From: Myroides sp. NP-2
GTDB taxonomy: Bacteria > Bacteroidota > Bacteroidia > Flavobacteriales > Flavobacteriaceae
DNA length: 64,000 bases
Direction: 5' to 3'
NCBI RefSeq assembly: GCF_014145665.1
Contig: NZ_JACHTD010000012.1
Location: 1-64,000 of the forward strand
Of the stretch, positions 57,662-64,000 are shown piece by piece; within the stretch, counting starts at the first letter, position 1; each line of letters opens with the position of its first letter. Made by a program: the position numbers and the translations under genes. A model generated the notes under the pieces. The model was not told where the DNA came from and searched no databases. It saw only the letters and a list, made by a program, of their open reading frames with translations.

Positions 57662-59293
57662 ATGATAACAGTTAATGATGTTGCTGTGCAATTTGGTAGT
57701 ACAACACTTTTTAGTGGTGTGAGTTTCTCTATTAATGAAAATGACAAGATTGCCTTAATGGGTAAAAACGGTGCAGGTAAATCCACGTTACTTAAAATTG
57801 TAGCGGGAGTAAACAAGCCTTCTTCTGGTGTTGTAGCGGCTCCGAAAGAAGCGGTAATTGCCTATTTGCCTCAGCATTTATTAACGGCTGATGATTGTAC
57901 TGTTTTTGAAGAAACGTCTAAAGCTTTTGCTCAAATTTTTTCTATGAAAAATGAAATTGAGCAAATCAATGAAGAATTGACGGTGCGTACCGATTACGAG
58001 AGTGATGCGTATATGAAGTTAATCGAACGCGTATCGGAACTCAGTGAAAAGTTCTATTCAATTGAAGAAGTCAACTACGAAGCAGAAGTAGAAAAAGTAT
58101 TGAAGGGATTGGGATTCCTTCGCGAAGATTTTACACGACCAACTTCAGAATTCAGCGGGGGATGGAGAATGCGCATTGAGTTGGCGAAAATTTTATTGCA
58201 AAAACCAGATTTAATTTTACTTGATGAGCCGACCAACCACATGGATATTGAGAGTATCCAATGGTTAGAAGACTTCCTATTGACACAGGCCAAAGCTGTA
58301 ATGGTTATTTCCCATGACCGTGCTTTCGTCGATAATATCACCAATCGCACTATTGAAGTGACCATGGGTAAAATCTACGATTACAAGGCGAAGTACTCTG
58401 ATTATTTAGTATTGCGTCAAGACCGCAGAGCCCATCAGTTAAAAGCCTATGAGGAGCAACAGAAAATGATTGCTGAAACAACCGAATTTATCGAGCGTTT
58501 TAAAGGAACTTATTCCAAAACCTTGCAAGTGCAATCGCGCGTGAAGATGTTGGAAAAATTGGAGATTATTGAGGTGGATGAGGTAGATAATTCAGCTCTG
58601 CGCTTGAAGTTTCCACCAGCGGCGCGCTCAGGGCAATATCCTGTAACCGTTACTGAAATGGGAAAAACCTATGGGGATCACGTGGTGTTTCAGGATGCAA
58701 ATATGGTAGTAGAACGCGGGCAGAAAGTAGCTTTTGTAGGAAAAAATGGAGAAGGAAAGTCTACGATGATCAAGGCAATTATGGGAGAAATCGATTATAC
58801 GGGATCAATTGAATTAGGACATAATATTCAAGTGGGATATTTCGCCCAGAATCAGGCCTCTTTGCTCGATGGGGATTTAACGATTTTCGAAACAGTTGAC
58901 CGCATTGCAGAAGGAGATATCCGCACGCAAATTAAGAACATCTTGGGGGCTTTTATGTTTTCTGGAGACGATATTCAAAAGAAAGTAAAAGTGCTTTCCG
59001 GCGGTGAAAAAACGAGGTTAGCTATGGTTAAGTTATTGCTTGAACCATATAATTTGCTTATACTGGATGAGCCTACCAACCACTTGGATATGAAAACAAA
59101 AGACATTATCAAAGCGGCGTTGAAAGACTTTGAAGGAACCGTGATCCTCGTATCACACGACCGTGATTTCTTAGATGGTTTGGCAGAAAAAGTATTTGAA
59201 TTTGGCAATAAACGCGTGAAAGAACACTTTGAGGACATTAAAGGATTCTTGGCGCACAAGAAAATGGAAAGCTTACGCGACATCGAAAAATAA
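57662..59293 (+). CDS. ABC-F family ATP-binding protein
   Basis: A 543-residue soluble protein with two ATP-binding cassettes: 'MGKNGAGKSTLLK' near residue 35, 'FSGGWRMRIELAKIL' and 'LILLDEPTNHMDI'; then 'GKNGEGKSTMIK' near 360, 'LSGGEKTRLAMV' and 'LLILDEPTNHLDM'. The linker 'RFKGTYSKTLQVQSRVKMLEKLE' is the P-site tRNA interaction motif. Without a C-terminal coiled coil it fits the ABC-F group that acts on stalled ribosomes (YbiT/YkpA-like). Start set at ATG 57662. Confidence 0.93.
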   Translation: MITVNDVAVQFGSTTLFSGVSFSINENDKIALMGKNGAGKSTLLKIVAGVNKPSSGVVAAPKEAVIAYLPQHLLTADDCTVFEETSKAFAQIFSMKNEIEQINEELTVRTDYESDAYMKLIERVSELSEKFYSIEEVNYEAEVEKVLKGLGFLREDFTRPTSEFSGGWRMRIELAKILLQKPDLILLDEPTNHMDIESIQWLEDFLLTQAKAVMVISHDRAFVDNITNRTIEVTMGKIYDYKAKYSDYLVLRQDRRAHQLKAYEEQQKMIAETTEFIERFKGTYSKTLQVQSRVKMLEKLEIIEVDEVDNSALRLKFPPAARSGQYPVTVTEMGKTYGDHVVFQDANMVVERGQKVAFVGKNGEGKSTMIKAIMGEIDYTGSIELGHNIQVGYFAQNQASLLDGDLTIFETVDRIAEGDIRTQIKNILGAFMFSGDDIQKKVKVLSGGEKTRLAMVKLLLEPYNLLILDEPTNHLDMKTKDIIKAALKDFEGTVILVSHDRDFLDGLAEKVFEFGNKRVKEHFEDIKGFLAHKKMESLRDIEK

Positions 59294-59318
59294 AAAAATC
59301 AACTATTTTTAGTAATAT

Positions 59319-59380
59319 CCCTTCTTTAAAAAAGCTTCTTGGCATATGTTTTGCGAGCTTTCTTATAGAAGGGTTTTTTT
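59319..59380 (+). terminator. Terminator after the second ABC-F gene
   Basis: Outer stem CCCTTCT / AGAAGGG (59319-59373) closes a larger loop with inner pairing AAGC / GCTT, followed by seven T. Confidence 0.65.
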
Positions 59381-59456
59381 ATGCTTTTCCATGAAAAGTT
59401 CCTAGTTGAAGTGCCTTTTCACCCTTCCTTATACTTCTGGATTTCAAGGATAGTGT

Positions 59457-59464
59457 TATATTTG
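59457..59464 (+). promoter_or_regulatory. -7 promoter element of the efflux operon
   Basis: TATATTTG matches TAnnTTTG. It lies 86 nt before the tolC-like start, leaving an AT-rich leader in which no operator was recognised. Confidence 0.5.
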
Positions 59465-59550
59465 TAAAACGATTAAAAATAGTGCTTTATAAAGTGAAAA
59501 AGATTGTATATTTATTGAAGCATTTATGTGTAATTAACAACATTAAGTGA

Positions 59551-60945
59551 ATGAAAAGAATAAACTTGAAACGTTTTTTTCTACTTCTCGGGGGAACTTT
59601 ATTTTGCTTTTCTATTTCGAATGCGAGTTATGGACAAAGCTTGTCTTTTTCCGAAGCTTTGCGTGTGATGAATGAAGAGAATAGCTTGATTAAGGCGATG
59701 GAAAAACAAGAAGAAGTACACCAATATGAATGGAAAGCTATGAAAGGTTTGCGTTCGCCAACGGTAAAAGCGTTTGGAATGGGACTCTATATGGACCGCT
59801 CCTTGGGCTTGGACTTCAATGGTCTTCGAAATCAAGTCGGGGATTTTGTTCATTTACCCAACGCAGAGGTATTGGGAAATTGGTCGGTTGACTTCAATAA
59901 AAGAGATATGGCTTTTGGAGGGTTCATGGCGACATGGCCTATTTTTACAGGAGGTAAGATTAATGCCGCCGTACAAGCGGGAAAGCTAAAAAGCGAAATT
60001 GGCGAGAAAGAACTGGAACAAACCAAAGACAAGCTATTGTCAGAACTCGTGGTTCGCTATTATACGGTTAAACTTGCAGAACGTGCACTCATAGTACGTC
60101 AGGATGTTTTAGCAGGTATGAAAAAGCACCAGGATGATGCGTTGAAGTTGGAAGAACAAGGGATGATTGCGCCTGTACAACGCATGGCCGCTGATGTTGC
60201 AGTATCGGATGCGAGTCGAGAGTTAGACGCCGCAAAAAAAGATGCAACCTTGGCGCGTTTAGCTTTGGCTAATACCATGGAAGTGGAGGAGGTTACTTCC
60301 GATTTGAGCAGTGATTTCTTTGTGCTTCCTCAGATGGAAGCCTTGGACTACTACCAACATGCTGCCGCAGAAAACTATCCCGCACTACAAAAGTTGAGCT
60401 TGCAAAAAGAATTAGCTACACAAGGAGTTAAGGCGAAACAAGCTGCAAATTATCCAACGGTAGTGGCTTTTGGTCAAACGGTACTTGCACACAATAATCC
60501 CATCAGTGGATTGGATGTACTCTATGACAATAATAAACCGTGGACGGTGGGTATAGGCGTAACCTACACCTTATTTGAAGGACTTCGAAATAGAAATGAA
60601 ATCAAAGCCGCTAAAGCAACACGTGAAAGTGTAGCCTTATTTGAAGAAAAGGCAAAATCCGATATTAAAATGTTAGTTGCGAAATTGTATCAAGATATTC
60701 AAAAGCAACAAGAACAACTCGATAATCTCACTACACAAGAAGCAATGGCAACAGAATACCTGCGCGTGCGCAACAAAGCGTTTATCGAAGGATTTGCCAC
60801 TTCAACAGAAGTTGTGGATGCAGAGTTGAATTTATCCGCTGTAAAACTAAAAAAGCTTCAAGCGCATTTTTACTATGTGTCGAATGTGGCGTCCCTGTTT
60901 GAATACACGGGCTTAAGTAATGAATTTGTCCAATTTGCAAAATAA
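59551..60945 (+). CDS. TolC family outer membrane efflux protein
   Basis: A 464-residue protein with a signal peptide (1-28, 'SISNASYGQ') and two repeats of the outer membrane efflux (OEP) fold: long helices such as 'GKLKSEIGEKELEQTKDKLLSELVVRYYTVKLAERAL' and 'LQKLSLQKELATQGVKAKQAANYPTVVAFGQTV'. It would form the trimeric outer membrane channel of the export system encoded by the next three genes, the first of which starts 12 nt downstream. Confidence 0.93.
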   Translation: MKRINLKRFFLLLGGTLFCFSISNASYGQSLSFSEALRVMNEENSLIKAMEKQEEVHQYEWKAMKGLRSPTVKAFGMGLYMDRSLGLDFNGLRNQVGDFVHLPNAEVLGNWSVDFNKRDMAFGGFMATWPIFTGGKINAAVQAGKLKSEIGEKELEQTKDKLLSELVVRYYTVKLAERALIVRQDVLAGMKKHQDDALKLEEQGMIAPVQRMAADVAVSDASRELDAAKKDATLARLALANTMEVEEVTSDLSSDFFVLPQMEALDYYQHAAAENYPALQKLSLQKELATQGVKAKQAANYPTVVAFGQTVLAHNNPISGLDVLYDNNKPWTVGIGVTYTLFEGLRNRNEIKAAKATRESVALFEEKAKSDIKMLVAKLYQDIQKQQEQLDNLTTQEAMATEYLRVRNKAFIEGFATSTEVVDAELNLSAVKLKKLQAHFYYVSNVASLFEYTGLSNEFVQFAK

Positions 60946-60957
60946 TTTGAAGGTAAG

Positions 60958-61944
60958 ATGAAAAATAAAGTAATAAGTGCAATCGTTGGAATTGTAGTAG
61001 TCGTTGTGGTGTTTGCCCTATCGATTTGGTATATAAGTGCTCCACAAGAAAGCTATATTCAAGGACAAGTAGATGCTACGCAAATCAATGTGTCGTCAAA
61101 AATTCCTGGTAGAATTGATGCGATACTGGTAAAAGAAGGAGAGCAAGTACAAGCAGGACAAGTGTTGGTACAGATCAGCACACCTGAGATTGATGCTAAA
61201 TTACAGCAAGTAGAGGCGTTGCGCGCAGCGGCACTTGCTCAAGATGCAAAAGCTAATACAGGAGCTCGAAAAGAAGAAGTTCAAGCGGCATACAACTTAT
61301 GGCAACAAGCAAAAGCTGGGGCTGACTTTGCACAAAAAACGTATACGAGAGTTGAAAATTTATACCGAGAAAAAGTAATTCCTGCTCAACAAAAGGATGA
61401 GGCATATGCCAAATACATTGCAGCTCAAGAAGTTGAAAAAGCAGCAAGTGCAACGTATCAAATGGCTAAAAGCGGAGCGAGAACTGAAGATAAAGCCGCA
61501 GCCTTAGCCGTTGTAAATCAAGCGAAAGGTGCCGTTGAAGAAGTCCTAATCTACAAAGGAGAAGGAGAAGTAAAATCCCCACAAGCAGGAGAGGTCTATA
61601 CTATTATGCCCAACAAAGGTGAAATTGTGAATTCAGGTTATCCTATTGTCAATTTAGTGGATTTATCGGATGTCTGGGTAAACTTTAATATTCGCGAGGA
61701 TTTAATGCCTAAATTCAAAATGAATGCGAAATTTCATGCCATTGTTCCTGCCTTAGGTAATCAAGAAATTGAATTAGAAGTACACTATATCGCGGTACAA
61801 GGAGATTATGCTACTTGGAGCGCAACCAAATCAAAAGGAGATTTTGATATGAAAACATTCTTAATCAAAGCCTATCCTACTCAAAAAGTAGAGGGATTAC
61901 GACCAGGAATGAGTGCATTAGTGGTAGAGAGTAGTTTGAAATAA
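60958..61944 (+). CDS. HlyD family periplasmic adaptor
   Basis: A 328-residue membrane fusion protein. One N-terminal helix ('VISAIVGIVVVVVVFALSIWYI', 4-25), a lipoyl-like beta barrel ('TQINVSSKIPGRIDAILVKEGEQVQAGQVLVQI'), a long coiled-coil hairpin (about 75-195, Ala/Gln/Lys-rich), and a second barrel half with 'SPQAGEVYTIMPNKGEIVNSGYPIVNLVDLSDVWVNFNIRED'. It links the ABC permeases to the TolC-like channel. Genes on both sides are 12 nt away. Confidence 0.94.
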   Translation: MKNKVISAIVGIVVVVVVFALSIWYISAPQESYIQGQVDATQINVSSKIPGRIDAILVKEGEQVQAGQVLVQISTPEIDAKLQQVEALRAAALAQDAKANTGARKEEVQAAYNLWQQAKAGADFAQKTYTRVENLYREKVIPAQQKDEAYAKYIAAQEVEKAASATYQMAKSGARTEDKAAALAVVNQAKGAVEEVLIYKGEGEVKSPQAGEVYTIMPNKGEIVNSGYPIVNLVDLSDVWVNFNIREDLMPKFKMNAKFHAIVPALGNQEIELEVHYIAVQGDYATWSATKSKGDFDMKTFLIKAYPTQKVEGLRPGMSALVVESSLK

Positions 61945-61956
61945 AAAAAATAAAAC

Positions 61957-63123
61957 GTGAGTAAAGGTTTTCTATCCCTAGTCAAAGAAGAGTTTAAGCG
62001 AATGCTGACAACACCTCGAATTTTGGTGTTGATCTTGGGCATTCCTTTATTGCTGTTTTTTTACTACGGGGCTTTGTTGCAAGAAGGAGTCTCTCGAGAC
62101 CTACCAGTAACAATACTCGATTTAGATAAAAGTAGTACTTCACGTAAGCTAGCTAGTTTTATTGATGCTAGTGCCGCTATGCAAATTGTATATGATGTAA
62201 GCGATGAATTGGAAGGACAAAAAACGGTGCGTAGAGGGGATTCTTTTGCGTTGATTATCATCCCAAAAGATTTTCAAAAAAACGTGCAAAAAGGCGTAAA
62301 AACCAATGTTACTTGTTACTACAATGGGCAGTATTTACTACCTGCGGGTTTAATTCAACGCGATTTTCAAACGGCAGCCGGATATTTAGCAGTGGGAGTT
62401 CGCACCATCTCATTGCAACAAGGCGGACTGACTCCTAATCAGGCATTGGCTTCGGTTGCTCCAATTAATGTAGAAGAGCACGTGTTGTTTAATCCATACA
62501 CCAGTTATGAATACTACTTGGGGTTAGCTTTTATGCCCATGGCCCTACAAATCATTATGCTCGTCGTATCCATTTACGTGTTTGGTGTAGATTTAAAATA
62601 CAGAAAAGGACACGAATTATTAGAACGTGCAAATAACAAAGTATGGATAGTAGCTTTGTCCAAAATTCTACCCTATTCCTTCGTTTTTATGGTTTTGGGG
62701 TTCTACATGAATTCCTATGTGTTTTACAAGTTGAGCATGCCTATGAAAGGTAATTTTTGGATGCTCAATCTATTTTTCTTCTTGTTTGTGATTGTTTGTC
62801 AAAGCATGGGGTTTTTTCTCGCTTCGGTGATGAACAGTTTGAGAATTGCCTTAACCATTGGAGGGGCTTATGCCGCAGTTGCTTTTTCATTTGCTGGTTA
62901 TACCTTTCCGCCAGAGGGAATGAGTGGCTTTGTACGCGGAGTAAATTACGTATTTCCCTTCCATTCGTATATGCGATTTGTTGTGAACTACGCCATCCGT
63001 GGTATTTCATTTAATGCGGAACAAGCGGGGTATCTAATCGCTTTTGCCGTATTTATTTGTATGGGGTGGATTGGACTGCCTTTTTACTACAAAAAATTAC
63101 AGAAAGGAGGTTATGATGCTTAA
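61957..63123 (+). CDS. ABC-2 type permease
   Basis: A 388-residue permease of the YhhJ/YbhR type. An N-terminal helix ('ILVLILGIPLLLFFYYGALL', 24-43), an extracytoplasmic domain ('LPVTILDLDKSSTSRKLASFIDAS', to about 175), and five C-terminal helices (200-380). The start codon is GTG 61957, 12 nt after hlyD. It probably pairs with the next permease as a heterodimer. No ATPase is encoded in between. Confidence 0.92.
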   Translation: MSKGFLSLVKEEFKRMLTTPRILVLILGIPLLLFFYYGALLQEGVSRDLPVTILDLDKSSTSRKLASFIDASAAMQIVYDVSDELEGQKTVRRGDSFALIIIPKDFQKNVQKGVKTNVTCYYNGQYLLPAGLIQRDFQTAAGYLAVGVRTISLQQGGLTPNQALASVAPINVEEHVLFNPYTSYEYYLGLAFMPMALQIIMLVVSIYVFGVDLKYRKGHELLERANNKVWIVALSKILPYSFVFMVLGFYMNSYVFYKLSMPMKGNFWMLNLFFFLFVIVCQSMGFFLASVMNSLRIALTIGGAYAAVAFSFAGYTFPPEGMSGFVRGVNYVFPFHSYMRFVVNYAIRGISFNAEQAGYLIAFAVFICMGWIGLPFYYKKLQKGGYDA

Positions 63124-64000
63124 AGGAATGATCGAAAATTTCGCCTTGATACTGGAGTCGTGTAAACGAGAAATAAAAATGATCTTAAAAGATTCAGCTA
63201 TTGTAATCACTTATTTGGTCTGTGTATTACTGGTGGCTTTTGTGTATTCTTATGTGTATTCCAAAGAAGTTATTACAGAGTTACCTGTGGCGATTGTCAA
63301 CCAAGATCAATCGAAGATGAGTCATCAGATTGATCGAATGTTGGATGCAACGCCTCAATTGCACGTGGCTATGCGAACAGCGAGTATGGATTTGGCACAA
63401 GAGGCATTTTATCAAGAAAAAATAAAAGGTATTATTGTGATTCCCGAGCATTTTGCCCGGGATTTGCAAAAGGGTATTGTGCCAACTATTGGTGCATATT
63501 GTGATGCTTCTTATATGTTGTATTACAAACAAACACTAGGTGCAGTGATGCTAACAGCAGGAACTTTAGGTGGACAGGTAGAGGTGAATAAAATGATGGC
63601 GAGCGGCATGCCAATGAAACAAGCAAGCGCGAGTAGACGTCCTTTTGATGTAACGGCTAAACCGCTGTTTAACATCAATGGAGGATATGCCACCTTCTTA
63701 ATGCCAGCTGTGTTTTTGATAGCCATTCAAACACTACAATTAAATGGAATGGGAATATTAGCTGGAACATTGCGCGAGCGCAAGCGATTTTCAGCCACAT
63801 TTGCGTATGCAACCGGTCGCTTTTCCAATTTCTTTTTGACCATTGGAAGGAGTTTAGCCTATTTAATGCTATCTATGCTGATGATGTTGATTGTGCTAGG
63901 TTTTGTTATGCATGTATTTACATTTCCGCAACGCGGGCATATTGGAGAGGTTGTGTTGTTTTTAATTCCTTTTCTGTTATCCGTTACTTTTTTAGGGATG
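63113..64000 (+). CDS. ABC-2 type permease, cut by the window end
   Basis: Open frame of 296 codons to the last base, with no stop. The start overlaps the upstream permease stop (ATG at 63113 or 63116, stop 63121-63123), preceded by AAAGGAGG. Product: N-terminal helix 'SAIVITYLVCVLLVAFVYSYVYS', a periplasmic part 'ELPVAIVNQDQSKMSHQIDRMLDATPQL' parallel to the first permease, then helices with 'MPAVFLIAIQTLQLNGMGILAGTLRERK'. It is the second subunit of the same exporter. The ATPase gene may follow beyond the window. Confidence 0.9.
   Translation, partial: MMLKGMIENFALILESCKREIKMILKDSAIVITYLVCVLLVAFVYSYVYSKEVITELPVAIVNQDQSKMSHQIDRMLDATPQLHVAMRTASMDLAQEAFYQEKIKGIIVIPEHFARDLQKGIVPTIGAYCDASYMLYYKQTLGAVMLTAGTLGGQVEVNKMMASGMPMKQASASRRPFDVTAKPLFNINGGYATFLMPAVFLIAIQTLQLNGMGILAGTLRERKRFSATFAYATGRFSNFFLTIGRSLAYLMLSMLMMLIVLGFVMHVFTFPQRGHIGEVVLFLIPFLLSVTFLGM

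Overview
The window is an AT-rich chromosomal segment from a member of the Bacteroidota, most likely the family Flavobacteriaceae. The gene content is close to what I know of Myroides, but I cannot fix the genus from sequence alone. Evidence: OmpW, long NusB, DUF1573 and CDGSH proteins of the flavobacterial kind; AUG starts with few Shine-Dalgarno sequences; and, upstream of many genes, the -7 promoter element TAnnTTTG that is typical of this phylum. No insertion sequence, prophage or CRISPR array was seen.

Layout. 1-570: the 3' end of an rRNA operon (5S rRNA, terminator) followed by a 23-unit heptanucleotide tandem array. 570-2.7 kb: TraB-like protein, ECF sigma factor, membrane partner and a 36-residue peptide. 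2.7-9 kb: metal P-type ATPase, MATE exporter, OmpW porin, CoA-binding protein, sodium:solute symporter. 9-12.4 kb: recR and the iron-uptake pair feoA-feoB. 12.4-18.3 kb (minus strand): sanA-like and rhlE-like genes, then an operon udk, ftsB-like, mutA and a mutB-like gene that has lost its B12 domain and catalytic residues. 18.4-21.3 kb: siderophore-interacting protein, nusB, a DUF1573 lipoprotein, yajC. 21.4-29.6 kb: gap, lipA, DUF4261 protein, nhaA, DEAD-box-like helicase, NlpC/P60 peptidase, thiolase. 30.0-30.3 kb: tRNA-Ser, tRNA-Pro and tRNA-Arg. 30.4-37.6 kb: an accessory-looking stretch with an AraC regulator, a PEBP-family protein, CDGSH protein, a nitroreductase remnant, an unknown two-gene unit that could be a toxin and its immunity protein, hydrolases and a lytic transglycosylase. 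37.7-47.7 kb: mtaB, an oligopeptide-binding lipoprotein, a LytTR two-component system, metallophosphoesterase, Uup-like ABC-F protein. 48-50.1 kb: a lysozyme-like protein, then a tryptophan leader peptide and attenuator in front of a solitary trpB.

50.2-57.3 kb (minus strand) holds the most interesting system: a RiPP (ribosomally made, modified peptide) cluster of the GRASP-with-SPASM type. In transcription order it encodes a TonB-dependent receptor-like barrel, a small overlapping ORF, a 46-residue double-glycine precursor peptide, a stable intergenic hairpin, an ATP-grasp ligase, another small overlapping ORF, a SPASM-family partner that has lost the usual cluster-binding cysteines, and a C39-peptidase ABC exporter. 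The genes overlap or abut and probably form one transcription unit: precursor made, modified by the ligase with its partner, leader cut at GG and product exported.

57.6-64 kb: a second ABC-F protein, then an efflux operon (TolC, HlyD, two ABC-2 permeases, the last cut by the window end).
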